Below are positions 1 through 8,829 of a stretch of DNA of 64,000 nucleotides, one piece after another (position 1 is the stretch's first letter; each line of letters starts with the position of its first letter). A program made the translations under genes and the position numbers. Source of the stretch: Chloroflexota bacterium (lineage in GTDB: Bacteria; Chloroflexota; Anaerolineae; Anaerolineales; UBA4823). Where the stretch lies: positions 248,001 to 312,000 of the forward strand of contig JAJUJL010000003.1 of NCBI GenBank assembly GCA_029265355.1, given 5' to 3'. The notes under the pieces were generated by a model. It was not told the origin of the DNA, searched no databases, and was given only the letters and a program-made list of their open reading frames with translations.

Positions 1-1
1 C

Positions 2-1276
2 AGCGACCGGGTGCGAACGCGCTGGGGCAGGCGGCGACCTTTCCTGCTCTTCTTTTCCATCCCTTTTGCGCTGGGGTTCATCTTGCTCTGGTGGGCGCCG
101 CCCTGGGAAAACCAGTTTGCCCTTATGGCGACAGTCACCCTAACCTTCATGCTCAGCGACACGCTGCAAACGCTCGTCATCGTACCCTTCTTTGCATTGA
201 CACCGGATATCACCCCCGACTATGATGAGCGCACCAGCCTGACCGGTTACCGCATGTTCTTCAATCTGCTTGCCTCCCTGGCAACCGCGGTTGCCGCGCC
301 GATCATCGTCGATGCTGCGATTCAGTCAGGTTACAGCCTCCAGCGAGGCTATCTTCTGGTTGCCAGCCTGTTTGGCGGCCTGGCTGCCATCCCCTTTCTC
401 TTGATCTTTTTCGTCGTTCGAGAGCGAAACCCCGACCTGGGCGACCTGCATCAGCCAAACGGAAAACAGCCTGCCTTTCGAAGCATCCTGGCGACCGCCT
501 GGAAAAATATCCCATTCCGATTCGCGACGCTGCTCTATATGCTCAACTGGATCACTTTCGACCTTGTCGCCTTGATGCTGCCGTTTTACCTGGTGTACTG
601 GATCGCACAGGGCAATCTGCTGGCCTCGATGCCAATCGCCGGCGAGAGCATCGCCCTGGAATCAATCGTTTTGGGATTATTGATCATCACCGCAGTATTC
701 GCCCTGCCGCTCTGGACCTGGCTATCGTACCGCTTTAGCAAACGCAGCGCTTACATTGTGGGAATGCTCTTCTGGGCATTCGTCCAGATCGTTCTGTTTG
801 GCTTACAACCGGGTCAGATCACAGCGATGCTGATCCTGGCCGTGTTGGCGGGTTTGAGCGTCTCAACGGCTCATGTGCTGCCCGATTCAATCTTTCCGGA
901 TGTCATCGAGTGGGATGAGCTGCGCACTCACCAGCGGCACGAGGGCATTTATTACGGCGCAAAAAATTTTGTCCGCAAGCTTACCGGCGCTTTTGCCATC
1001 TTCTTCGCCCTGCAAGTGTTGGGGTGGTTTGGTTATCAGACTCCACCGGAAGGCGTGATGCAGTTCAACCAATCTGCCCGAACACTGACCGCCATACGCG
1101 TGTTAACCGGACCTCTTGGAGCGCTGCTGCTGCTCAGCTCGATCCTGGTCGCCTGGTACTACCCTTTGACGCGTGAACGCCACGCCCGCATACGTGCCCT
1201 GCTCGAAAAACGGCGCGCCCGCCATCTCAGCCAAGGTCTATCGAAAACGGCGCCTCCACCCAATGGCGCTCTGTGA
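2..1276 (+). CDS. MFS sugar:cation symporter, GPH family (5' truncated)
   Basis: Membrane transporter of the glycoside-pentoside-hexuronide:cation symporter type, expected to bring sugars in with a cation. The reading frame is open to the window edge. The first residues, SDRVRTRWGRRRP, are the family's conserved cytoplasmic loop between membrane helices 2 and 3, so roughly the first 60-80 residues lie outside the window and the GTG at 11 is not the real start. About 424 residues are visible with some ten hydrophobic segments, ending in a basic tail. A second conserved loop (PDVIEWDELRTHQRHEG, around residue 297) resembles the 'D-x-x-E' region of MelB-like proteins. Substrate cannot be read from the sequence. 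No operon partner is visible on the left. Confidence 0.85.
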   Translation, partial: SDRVRTRWGRRRPFLLFFSIPFALGFILLWWAPPWENQFALMATVTLTFMLSDTLQTLVIVPFFALTPDITPDYDERTSLTGYRMFFNLLASLATAVAAPIIVDAAIQSGYSLQRGYLLVASLFGGLAAIPFLLIFFVVRERNPDLGDLHQPNGKQPAFRSILATAWKNIPFRFATLLYMLNWITFDLVALMLPFYLVYWIAQGNLLASMPIAGESIALESIVLGLLIITAVFALPLWTWLSYRFSKRSAYIVGMLFWAFVQIVLFGLQPGQITAMLILAVLAGLSVSTAHVLPDSIFPDVIEWDELRTHQRHEGIYYGAKNFVRKLTGAFAIFFALQVLGWFGYQTPPEGVMQFNQSARTLTAIRVLTGPLGALLLLSSILVAWYYPLTRERHARIRALLEKRRARHLSQGLSKTAPPPNGAL

Positions 1277-1294
1277 GCCGATAACCAGGTTATC

Positions 1295-1323
1295 TTACCG
1301 GCAGCGCAGCCCCGCGGTATACT
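1295..1323 (+). promoter_or_regulatory. weak candidate promoter of the pentapeptide-repeat gene
   Basis: TTACCG and TATACT separated by 17 bases in the short gap before the gene at 1360. The -10 matches the consensus at 5 of 6 positions, the -35 at only 3. Tentative. Confidence 0.25.
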
Positions 1324-1359
1324 ATCCCTGACGAACGATTGCCCCACACAGGAGGCTCT

Positions 1360-1986
1360 ATGACCAATTTGACTCATTACCAGATCTATGATCTCCTCAA
1401 TCGCCCCCATCCACTCTGGCTCGTGAAGATAAACCTGAGCGAAACGACTTTGTGGATGGCAGACTTGAGCGAGTGTAACCTGTCCTGGTCAGATTTCACC
1501 CGTTCGGACTTGAGCTGGGCCATATTGATCAAGGCCAATCTTTCCCGAGCCAACCTCAGCCAGGCCAATCTTTTCGAAGCGTACCTGAGCGAATGCAACC
1601 TGACAGAAGCCAATCTTACCCGCGCTAATCTCACCCGCGCCTATCTCGATCGGGCTGTGTTGGTGCAATCGCTCATGGTAGATACGAACTTGAGCCGCGC
1701 CAATATCACGCGAGCGAATTTGAACCGCGCGAACCTGTCTGGCGCGATTTGCACCCGGGCAGATTTCAGTAAATCTGATCTGATTTCCGCCAACTTAAAC
1801 AGCGCCAACTGCACCAACACAAATTTTTTCGAAACCAACCTGGGAAATGCCGATCTACGCAATGCCAATTTTGATGGCGCAGATTTGACCGGTGCAAACC
1901 TTGCCGGAGCCGATATCGCTGGTGCACGCTTTGGCAGTGCCAATTTATCCGACGCGATCATGCCTGACGGCAAGAAACACACATGA
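1360..1986 (+). CDS. pentapeptide-repeat protein
   Basis: A 208-residue protein made almost entirely of tandem five-residue units of the A-(N/D)-L-x-x type, from about residue 25 to 205. Such units fold into a right-handed quadrilateral beta-helix. Some family members mimic DNA and bind gyrase, but most have no known role and nothing here points to a particular target. The start is the ATG at 1360 rather than the TTG 21 bases upstream, because AGGAGG (1350-1355) sits just before it. No signal peptide or membrane segment is evident. The repeats make the opposite strand look open in two frames; these are shadows. The next gene begins about 22 bases downstream. Confidence 0.9.
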   Translation: MTNLTHYQIYDLLNRPHPLWLVKINLSETTLWMADLSECNLSWSDFTRSDLSWAILIKANLSRANLSQANLFEAYLSECNLTEANLTRANLTRAYLDRAVLVQSLMVDTNLSRANITRANLNRANLSGAICTRADFSKSDLISANLNSANCTNTNFFETNLGNADLRNANFDGADLTGANLAGADIAGARFGSANLSDAIMPDGKKHT

Positions 1987-2008
1987 AATCATGCCGGGAG
2001 CAAAATCA

Positions 2009-2572
2009 ATGACTGAAGCCAAGCAAGCCAGTTTCTTGCCATTTCATGCCATCAATGACTTCATGATCGATGATTACCGCCAGCAGGTTTTCCAGCGTGT
2101 TCTGGAGGGTTATGAACAGCTCTCTTCTGCATCTCTCGCTCGGCTAAACGCCTCGATCAAACGCCACGTCCAGGTGCCTGGTTTTAGAAATAGCGCCAAA
2201 GCTCCAAAGGCGTTGATCTTGCGCCATCTGTCAAAGCCGTTCGAAAAGAGCTCCGAATTGGCTGCAGCCGTGTTGGCAGCCTGGGCAGAATTGAACTCCA
2301 CCCTGAGTACAAAAGTGTTCGACGTGCTCACTGGGCGTGGCTGGGAGCTGCTTCCCGTGGACGCCGATCGCACCCGCCTGCCAGGTTTTTTTACGCGCTG
2401 GCCCAGCGATGAGAATTACGATACGGTCTTCGCCGCCCTGCAACAGGCTTACCCAGATGAACCATTTAACCAAGACGACGTCAGCTTGATGTCAGTCTGG
2501 CTCAGTATGCGCCTGCCTTACGAGAGCACCGCCACCCAAAATGGTTCAACCGGCGCTGATACCCAGGCCTGA
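2009..2572 (+). CDS. hypothetical protein, 187 aa
   Basis: I do not recognise this family. The 187-residue product looks soluble, mostly helical in its first 110 residues, with no signal peptide, metal motif or membrane segment. The ATG at 2009 is chosen over a longer frame overlapping the previous gene because GGGAG (1995-1999) lies nine bases before it. Its stop overlaps the ATG of the deacetylase gene by one base (TGATG), so it is probably translated with that gene and may be functionally linked to it. No function is assigned. Confidence 0.75.
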   Translation: MTEAKQASFLPFHAINDFMIDDYRQQVFQRVLEGYEQLSSASLARLNASIKRHVQVPGFRNSAKAPKALILRHLSKPFEKSSELAAAVLAAWAELNSTLSTKVFDVLTGRGWELLPVDADRTRLPGFFTRWPSDENYDTVFAALQQAYPDEPFNQDDVSLMSVWLSMRLPYESTATQNGSTGADTQA

Positions 2573-3591
2573 TGCAGCTATTTATCAATCCCGACCACCA
2601 TCTACACGCAACCGACCAGGTCTTCCTGGACGGAGCTCGCTTCACCACCACCGAAATCCCTCTGCGCGCTGCTCTTCTCGTGGATGGGCTGCGCAATGCA
2701 GCTCTTGGAGAAATATTACCCGCCGTTGACCACGGTGTGCAACCATTGTTGGCTGTCCACACCCCAGATTTTTTGAATTTCCTGCGCACCATCTATACGC
2801 AGCCCGGCAGCGCTCAACCTATCTTTCCCACCACTTTTGCCCCGCGTTCCTTCAAAAGATTCAGCTCACATCCCGAGGCGCTCCCCGGGTATTTCTGTTT
2901 CGGCACCGGCACCCCGATCCTGGAAGGCACCTGGCAGGCGGCCTATGGCAGCGCACAGGCGGCTCTCTCTGCCTGCGATGCGCTGCTCTCCGGGCGGGCC
3001 TCCGCTTACGCGGCTTGCCGTCCACCTGGCCATCACGCCGCCTCAGATTTGTATGGCGGATTTTGCTACCTGAACAACGCCGCCATCGCCGCTCGTTATT
3101 TGCAGGCTCAAGCACAAGTACTCCGGGCTCGCGTGGCAATTCTGGACATCGACTACCACCATGGCAACGGCACGCAAGAAATTTTCTACGAAGATGGCAG
3201 CGTATTGTTCTGCTCGCTGCACGCAGACCCGGATCTGGATTACCCCTATTTTTGGGGCGCGGCGGATGAAACTGGCGCGGGTGCAGGTAAAGGGGCCAAT
3301 TTCAACTTTCCCCTACCCCTGGGCATGACCGATGAGGCGTACCTGCAAACGCTGGACAAGGCGTTGGAGCACATCGCTCGCTTCACCCCGCATTGGCTGG
3401 TGCTTTCTGCTGGCCTGGACATCGGCGCTGGCGATCCGGAAGGTCGCTTCTGCATCACTTCAGCCGGCTTCGAACGCATCGGACAGCAGATCGCATCTCT
3501 CCATTTACCCACGGTCATCATCCAGGAAGGGGGATATCGCCTGGATAAGTTGGCCGAGTGGGCTGTTGCCCTGTTAGCCCCCTTTGCGTGA
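2572..3591 (+). CDS. histone-deacetylase-fold amidohydrolase (acetylpolyamine amidohydrolase-like)
   Basis: Zinc hydrolase of the arginase/deacetylase fold, expected to remove acetyl groups from acetylated polyamines or protein lysines in the cytoplasm. The 339-residue length matches bacterial acetylpolyamine amidohydrolases. The active site is intact: paired histidines in PPGHH (H154, H155), zinc ligands in DIDYHHGNG (D194, H196) and in SAGLD (D283), and the C-terminal EGGY tyrosine. The insert before the first motif (YFCFGTGTPILEGTW, about 107-121) is the type seen in polyamine-type rather than AcuC-type members, but substrate remains an inference. It overlaps the upstream hypothetical gene and is followed after six bases by the pseudouridine synthase. 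Confidence 0.88.
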   Translation: MQLFINPDHHLHATDQVFLDGARFTTTEIPLRAALLVDGLRNAALGEILPAVDHGVQPLLAVHTPDFLNFLRTIYTQPGSAQPIFPTTFAPRSFKRFSSHPEALPGYFCFGTGTPILEGTWQAAYGSAQAALSACDALLSGRASAYAACRPPGHHAASDLYGGFCYLNNAAIAARYLQAQAQVLRARVAILDIDYHHGNGTQEIFYEDGSVLFCSLHADPDLDYPYFWGAADETGAGAGKGANFNFPLPLGMTDEAYLQTLDKALEHIARFTPHWLVLSAGLDIGAGDPEGRFCITSAGFERIGQQIASLHLPTVIIQEGGYRLDKLAEWAVALLAPFA

Positions 3592-3597
3592 TCGCCT

Positions 3598-4170
3598 ATG
3601 GGGGAGCTGCGCTGCCTGGCTTTCTACAAACCCTTTGAAGTGCTCTGCCAATTCACCGATTCACAGGGGCGCCGAACACTCAAAGATTTCATCCCCATCG
3701 CCGGAATCTACCCGGCTGGCAGGTTGGACTACCGCAGCGAGGGACTGTTGCTTCTCAGCGATGATGGCGATTTGCTGCACCGACTCACCGATCCCGATTT
3801 TGAACACCCGAAAACCTACCTCGTCCAGCTCGAAGGCGTCATTGACGAACAGGCTGTTCATCGTTTGAACCGAGAAATCGTCCTGCCAGGGTTGCAAACC
3901 AAGTTGATCCAGGCCGAGGCAATTTCCCAACCCGATGTCCCCCCTCGCCCAGTGCGGGCTTACCATCCCAGCTCGTGGCTGCGCATCGTACTGAAGGAGG
4001 GCAAAAAGCACCAGGTGCGGCGCATGACGGCTGCTGTCGGGTATCCAACACTCAGGTTGATCCGGGTAGCGATCGGTCCGATCACCCTTGGCGGGTTGAA
4101 ACCCGGTGACTACCGTTGGCTGGGAAAGGATGAAATTGCGCGCCTGAAATCGATTAGAATCAGGCCATGA
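3598..4170 (+). CDS. pseudouridine synthase, RsuA/RluE type
   Basis: Converts a specific uridine of ribosomal RNA to pseudouridine. The 190-residue protein lacks an N-terminal S4 domain, as RluE does (RluE modifies 23S rRNA). The catalytic motif GRLDYRSEGLLLLS is present at about residues 41-54 with the essential aspartate, and the KEGKKHQVRRM motif follows near residue 137. Start ATG at 3598, six bases after the deacetylase gene. The stop overlaps the start of the RNA cyclase gene by four bases (ATGA), suggesting coupled translation and a shared RNA-processing theme. Target uridine not deducible from sequence alone. Confidence 0.88.
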   Translation: MGELRCLAFYKPFEVLCQFTDSQGRRTLKDFIPIAGIYPAGRLDYRSEGLLLLSDDGDLLHRLTDPDFEHPKTYLVQLEGVIDEQAVHRLNREIVLPGLQTKLIQAEAISQPDVPPRPVRAYHPSSWLRIVLKEGKKHQVRRMTAAVGYPTLRLIRVAIGPITLGGLKPGDYRWLGKDEIARLKSIRIRP

Positions 4171-5216
4171 TCCAAATCAATGGTGCATTGGGCGAGGGTG
4201 GTGGTCAGGTATTGCGCACTGCGCTCACTCTATCAATACTGACTCAACAGGCAGTTCGAATATCCAACATTCGCCTACGCCGTCCAAAACCTGGTTTGCA
4301 AGCCCAGCATCTGGCGTGCGTAGATGCTGCCGCCAGCATCAGCCGCGCCACCGTGGAAGGCGCATCGCGCGAGTCGACGAAACTGGTATTCCAACCCGGA
4401 AAAATTCGCACCGGAAGGTTTCACTTTGAAATCAATACTGCCGGATCAGCTTGCCTGGTTCTGCAAACCATTTTTTTACCGCTCAGCCTGGCAGGCAGCA
4501 CTTCGACGGTCTCGATTTCTGGCGGCACACACGTACCCTGGTCGCCTTCTTATCATTACCTCGCTTATCAATGGCTGCCGGTGCTGACCTGGATGGGTTT
4601 TTCCGCCGAGATAAACCTGCAACAAGCTGGTTTTTATCCTCGTGGTGGGGGCGTGATCCGGGCTACCCTACATCCATGCCATCGAATTCAACCCCTACAG
4701 GCAGATGAGCCTCTCAAAACTGCCCAGATCGAGGGCATTTCTATGGTATCGAACCTGGAAAAAAGCATCGCTGAGCGTCAAAAGCGCCAGGCAACATTGA
4801 GACTTCTGCCGCATTTTGCCAGTATCCGAATAAAGATAGCTGAGATTCCAGCCGCCTCACCAGGCACACATCTGTTGCTAAAAGCTGTGTCACACTCTGC
4901 GGATGGTCCCCCTCTGGGCGGTTGCTATTCATCCCTTGGACAGCGCGGCAAACCCGCCGAGCGCGTCGCAGATGAGGCTGTTGATCCGATCATCAACTAC
5001 GTGCAATCCGGCGCCAGTGTAGATCGCTTTCTGGCCGATCAAATCCTACTGCCCCTCGCATTGGCAAAATCCCCATCCTGGTTTACAACGGATGCCATTA
5101 CCACTCACTTGCTCACCAATGCCGAGGTCATTCGCGCGTTCCTTCCTGTACAGATCAATATCGAAGGCCAGATGGATTCTCCTGGGCGCGTATCGCTTCA
5201 GCCCCCAGCCTCTTAG
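4167..5216 (+). CDS. rtcA: RNA 3'-terminal phosphate cyclase
   Basis: ATP-dependent enzyme that converts an RNA 3'-phosphate to a 2',3'-cyclic phosphate, an end-healing step before ligation. The N-terminus carries the family signature GEGGGQVLRTALTLS, and the C-terminal region has the conserved THLLTNAEVI segment whose histidine is the nucleotide-accepting residue in E. coli RtcA. At 349 residues it is full length. In many bacteria rtcA sits with the RNA ligase rtcB under RtcR; neither is present here. Instead it is coupled upstream to a pseudouridine synthase (4-base overlap) and abuts the DNA polymerase IV gene. Confidence 0.92.
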   Translation: MIQINGALGEGGGQVLRTALTLSILTQQAVRISNIRLRRPKPGLQAQHLACVDAAASISRATVEGASRESTKLVFQPGKIRTGRFHFEINTAGSACLVLQTIFLPLSLAGSTSTVSISGGTHVPWSPSYHYLAYQWLPVLTWMGFSAEINLQQAGFYPRGGGVIRATLHPCHRIQPLQADEPLKTAQIEGISMVSNLEKSIAERQKRQATLRLLPHFASIRIKIAEIPAASPGTHLLLKAVSHSADGPPLGGCYSSLGQRGKPAERVADEAVDPIINYVQSGASVDRFLADQILLPLALAKSPSWFTTDAITTHLLTNAEVIRAFLPVQINIEGQMDSPGRVSLQPPAS

Positions 5217-6428
5217 GTGATGACCACGACTCGCAAAATCATCCACCTTGACCTGGACGCTTTCTTCTGCGCCGTTGAAGAACAACGCGACCCCTCCCTG
5301 GTTGGAAAGCCATTTGCTGTGGGAGGCAAACCAGAAGAGCGTGGGGTAGTGGCTTCCTGTTCGTATGCCGCCCGGCAGCGCGGCGTGCGCTCTGCCATGC
5401 CCATGGTTCACGCGCTGCGCCTTTGTCCAAACCTGACGATTGTCCCTGCGCGCCACAGGGTTTACGAACACATCTCCCAGCAAGTCATGGAGATCATTCA
5501 TCGTCTAACCCCTCAGGTCGAGCAAATTTCCATCGACGAGGCATTTCTGGATGTCACTGGCATTGATCTTCCGCTCAGGCAGATTGCCAGCCAGCTCCAG
5601 GCGGACATTTACCAGCAACTTGGCTTACCAGCCTCGCTCGGTGGAGCAACCAACAAACTGGTGGCAAAAATTGCCACCGATGTTGGCAAAGCCGCCAACC
5701 GCAGCGACAAGCCCCCAATGGCAATCACGATCGTTCCGCCTGGCGACGAAGCCGCCTTCCTGGGGCCGCTGCCCGTCCAGGCGCTGTGGGGCGTTGGCCC
5801 CAAAACCGCCGCGCGATTGAAGCTGCTGAACATCGAGAAGGTCGGCGACCTGGCAGCCCGTTCCGAGCAAGAAATGGTCGAACTGTTTGGCAAGCATGGA
5901 TACGACCTGGTCATTCACGCCCGTGGAATCGATGATCGCCCCATCATCACCCAACATCAAATTAAATCGATCAGCCAGGAAGTCACCTTCACGAAAGACA
6001 TCCGCGACTTACGACTCCTTGAGAGCGCGCTCCTGGAACTATCCGAGAGTGTGGGGCGCCGGCTGAAAGAGGAGAAACTGAAAGGCTCTACAGTGAAGAT
6101 CAAGCTGCGCTGGCCGAGCTTTGTCACCGTGACCCGTCAGGTGACCCTCACCCAGGCTACCGATCAGGAGCAAATCATTTTTGAGACGGCCAAACACCTG
6201 TTTCACAAACTTTGGGAACCCGAGCAAGCCGTCCGATTGATCGGAGTAGGCGTGAGTGGTTTTTATCGCGAGACACGCCAGCTGAGTTTTTGGGACTTGC
6301 AAACTGAGAAAGACCGCACGCTCCAGCAAGCAATCGAGAATTTGCAGCACAAGTTTGGCAAACAAGCCGTTCAGCGCGGCGCCCAAACCACAACAATCCG
6401 AACACATTCTGCAAAGAGGCCAAATTGA
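5217..6428 (+). CDS. dinB: DNA polymerase IV (Y-family, DinB)
   Basis: Error-prone translesion DNA polymerase. The palm domain begins with HLDLDAFFCAVEE (metal-binding D12), followed by the Y-family SIDEAF motif near residue 106, helix-hairpin-helix sequence LWGVGPKTAARL near 190, and a little-finger domain to the end. Length 403 residues is slightly longer than E. coli DinB. Translation may start at GTG 5217, directly after the rtcA stop, or at ATG 5220. Neither has a strong ribosome site, so coupling to rtcA is likely. The 3' end overlaps the next gene by four bases. No LexA-type operator is apparent, as the gene sits inside an operon. Confidence 0.95.
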   Translation: MMTTTRKIIHLDLDAFFCAVEEQRDPSLVGKPFAVGGKPEERGVVASCSYAARQRGVRSAMPMVHALRLCPNLTIVPARHRVYEHISQQVMEIIHRLTPQVEQISIDEAFLDVTGIDLPLRQIASQLQADIYQQLGLPASLGGATNKLVAKIATDVGKAANRSDKPPMAITIVPPGDEAAFLGPLPVQALWGVGPKTAARLKLLNIEKVGDLAARSEQEMVELFGKHGYDLVIHARGIDDRPIITQHQIKSISQEVTFTKDIRDLRLLESALLELSESVGRRLKEEKLKGSTVKIKLRWPSFVTVTRQVTLTQATDQEQIIFETAKHLFHKLWEPEQAVRLIGVGVSGFYRETRQLSFWDLQTEKDRTLQQAIENLQHKFGKQAVQRGAQTTTIRTHSAKRPN

Positions 6429-7189
6429 TCCAGACCGATGAACAATCCGCCCCGATGATGATCGCTGATGCCAGACGATGGTTATGGACTTGGAAGGATA
6501 TCGCTTTGGTCACTCTGGCATCGGTGATTATCCTGTTTGCCAGCGCAGTGGTGTTTACATTTATCTTTCAGCGTCTGGTCAAAACTCCCATATCAATCGA
6601 TAATGCACCGCTGACTTATTACGCAGGGCTGGCTTTCATCGAGGCGGTCGCTCTCACCACCGGCGTCTACTTATTTGGACTCTATCGCAAGAGGCTCACC
6701 TGGCGCAGCGTAGGTTTTGCCGCTATCTCCTCGCGCTGGCTCTTGTGGGCAAGCATTGCTGCCATGCTTGGCATACCCATTGCCGGCGCAACCGCCGCGG
6801 TGGTGCAGATGATTTTGAACCGCCCGGTGGAAAGTCCACAGTTGAATTTCATACTCCCCGAGAATTTTTCCTGGCTCGGGGCGGCAGGCATGTTCGTTGC
6901 AGCAGGGGTGCTCGTGCCTCTCGCAGAAGAGCTATTCTTCCGCGGCTTAATTTACACATGGATGCGGCAGAGCTTATCGGTGTGGATCGCCATACCATTG
7001 AACGCGCTGATCTTCGGCCTGATTCATGGAGAAATTTCGGTGTCCGTCGCAACCGGCTTGCTCGGTGTCCTGTTAGCCTGGTTCTTCGAGAAAAGCAAAT
7101 CGCTGTGGGCGCCGATTCTGATCCACATCCTGGTCAATTCAGTTCAATTAGGCTTCATCTACCTGACGGTTGCAATTGGTTTCGCTTAA
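6425..7189 (+). CDS. CPBP-family intramembrane glutamic protease
   Basis: Polytopic membrane protein (254 aa, about seven hydrophobic segments) of the CPBP/Rce1-like family. The family motifs are present: EExxxR as EELFFR (E168, E169, R173), HGE at 201-203, and HILVN (H234, N238) in the last helix. Family members cleave substrates within the membrane, act in immunity-protein or prenyl-protein processing, or regulate other membrane proteins; the substrate here is unknown. The start is TTG 6425, supported by AGAGG (6415-6419) five bases upstream and by the 4-base overlap with dinB. Confidence 0.88.
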   Translation: MIQTDEQSAPMMIADARRWLWTWKDIALVTLASVIILFASAVVFTFIFQRLVKTPISIDNAPLTYYAGLAFIEAVALTTGVYLFGLYRKRLTWRSVGFAAISSRWLLWASIAAMLGIPIAGATAAVVQMILNRPVESPQLNFILPENFSWLGAAGMFVAAGVLVPLAEELFFRGLIYTWMRQSLSVWIAIPLNALIFGLIHGEISVSVATGLLGVLLAWFFEKSKSLWAPILIHILVNSVQLGFIYLTVAIGFA

Positions 7190-7199
7190 CTGATAAAAT
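7170..7199 (+). promoter_or_regulatory. candidate promoter of the secreted hydrolase gene
   Basis: TTGCAA and TAAAAT separated by 18 bases, overlapping the end of the CPBP gene and about 90 bases before the hydrolase start. The hexamers match consensus at 4 and 5 of 6 positions. Confidence 0.3.
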
Positions 7200-7291
7200 A
7201 TCTTCAGCTTTGGTGGTCAACCGGACTCGCCCCCCAAGGGCTGCGCCGGGTCGCGAAGATTAACCTGCATCAAAATATCTGGAAAGATTTC

Positions 7292-8803
7292 ATGCCACCC
7301 TGGATCAAGCGTCATCTCTCCAATCTTGGTTTGCACGCGCCGCTCATTGCATTGATTTTGGTTGCTTGCAGCAATTTACCAGCTCAAACACCGGCGCAGG
7401 GTCCCACGCCAGCCATCGAACTGAAAGACTGCCATCTCTCCCCGCCGGGATCGAGTGTGCGCATGCCAGCTCGCTGCGCGACACTCTCCGTTCCGGAGCA
7501 ACCCGACGATCCTGCCAGCCGGCGCATTGAACTGCGCATTGCCGTGATCCCGGCCATCTCGCGCAACCCAGCGCCAGATCCACTCTTTTTTATCACCGGA
7601 GGGCCAGGACAGGCCGCCACCGAATCTTATCCTTTGCTGTCCACAGCCTTTACCAGCCTGAACCAAAAAAGGGATATTGTGCTGGTTGATCAGCGCGGCA
7701 CCGGCGGCTCCAATCCGCTGGACTGCGGCGAGGATGAGCAACGCGAAGCACTCGAGACAGACCCTGAAGTCCTAAAGGAATTTCTACAATCCTGCCTTGC
7801 TCGGCTGGATGCCGATCCCCGCTACTACTCGACATCCACTGCCGTGAGAGATCTGGAGGCTGTGCGCCAGGTCCTGGGTTACCCATCCATTAACCTGTAC
7901 GGTCTCTCTTACGGAACGCGCGTTGCCCTGGAATATCTCCGCCGCCACCCACAACATGTGCGCTCGCTGGTCTTGGATGGTATCATTCCCCCTGAAGAGG
8001 CCTTGGGTGAGGATGTCGCCAAAGATGCGCAGCGGGCTCTCGAGTTAATCCTCGAAAGCTGCCAGGGTGAGGCAGCCTGCAGCCAGGCCTTCCCTGGTAT
8101 TCAAGAAGAATTCGATCGGTTGCTTGCCAGGCTGCGTGACGAACCGGTGTCGCTGACCATACCCGACCCCGTCAGCGGAGAAGCCGCCGATCTCACCTTC
8201 ACCGCCGAGCAATTCGGCGCTGCGGTGCGCTTGCTCTCCTATACCCCTGAAACTGCAGCTTTGTTGCCGTTGCTCATTCATACCGCCGCATCAAATAATG
8301 ATTTCCAGCTCCTCGCCGCACAGTATCTCATCGTGGGGGGCGATCTGAGCAGGTCCATCAGCCAGGCAATGGGCTATTCTGTGCTGTGTAGTGAAGATGC
8401 GCCATTTTTTAATCCGGCCCACTACACCTTAGCCAACCGAAACACTTACCTCGAGGACCTTCAAATTCAAGAATTGCAGCGTATCTGTGAGATCTGGCCC
8501 TCTGGAGAAATCCCACCGGATTTTAAGCAGCCAGTTCGATCCAATGCGCCCACGCTCTTGCTATCCGGTGAGTTCGATCCGGTCACACCTCCGGAGAACG
8601 CTGAGCAGGTGAGGCAAACTTTGCCCAATAGCCTGCACCTGGTCGCCCCCGGTCAGGGTCATAACGTGGTCTTCCGCGGCTGCCTGCCAAGACTTGTGAC
8701 CGATTTTGTCGAGCAGGGCAGCTTTGCCGGGTTGGACACACGGTGTGTGGAGGATATCCGTCCCGCGCCATTCTTCATCAACTTCAGCGGACCAGCGCCA
8801 TAA
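7292..8803 (+). CDS. secreted alpha/beta-hydrolase, tripeptidyl-aminopeptidase (TAP) type lipoprotein
   Basis: Extracytoplasmic serine hydrolase resembling Streptomyces tripeptidyl aminopeptidases (503 aa). The N-terminal hydrophobic segment ends in LVAC, a lipobox, so C26 should be lipidated and the enzyme anchored on the outer face of the membrane. The catalytic triad is readable: nucleophile S206 in GLSYGT, D429 in GEFDPVTPP and H457 in GQGHN. The oxyanion region GGPGQ and DQRGTG are also typical. A C-terminal TAP-like domain supplies the second half of the active site. Likely role is peptide or ester hydrolysis outside the cell; actual substrate unknown. The ATG at 7292 is the only start giving a full signal sequence. 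Confidence 0.88.
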   Translation: MPPWIKRHLSNLGLHAPLIALILVACSNLPAQTPAQGPTPAIELKDCHLSPPGSSVRMPARCATLSVPEQPDDPASRRIELRIAVIPAISRNPAPDPLFFITGGPGQAATESYPLLSTAFTSLNQKRDIVLVDQRGTGGSNPLDCGEDEQREALETDPEVLKEFLQSCLARLDADPRYYSTSTAVRDLEAVRQVLGYPSINLYGLSYGTRVALEYLRRHPQHVRSLVLDGIIPPEEALGEDVAKDAQRALELILESCQGEAACSQAFPGIQEEFDRLLARLRDEPVSLTIPDPVSGEAADLTFTAEQFGAAVRLLSYTPETAALLPLLIHTAASNNDFQLLAAQYLIVGGDLSRSISQAMGYSVLCSEDAPFFNPAHYTLANRNTYLEDLQIQELQRICEIWPSGEIPPDFKQPVRSNAPTLLLSGEFDPVTPPENAEQVRQTLPNSLHLVAPGQGHNVVFRGCLPRLVTDFVEQGSFAGLDTRCVEDIRPAPFFINFSGPAP

Positions 8804-8829
8804 CCAGGATTTGGAAGAGAGAATCCAGC

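Noticed and set aside
1386-1982. Long open frames on the minus strand under the pentapeptide-repeat gene
   Set aside because: They arise from the repetitive codon pattern of the + strand gene and have no ribosome sites or recognisable product.
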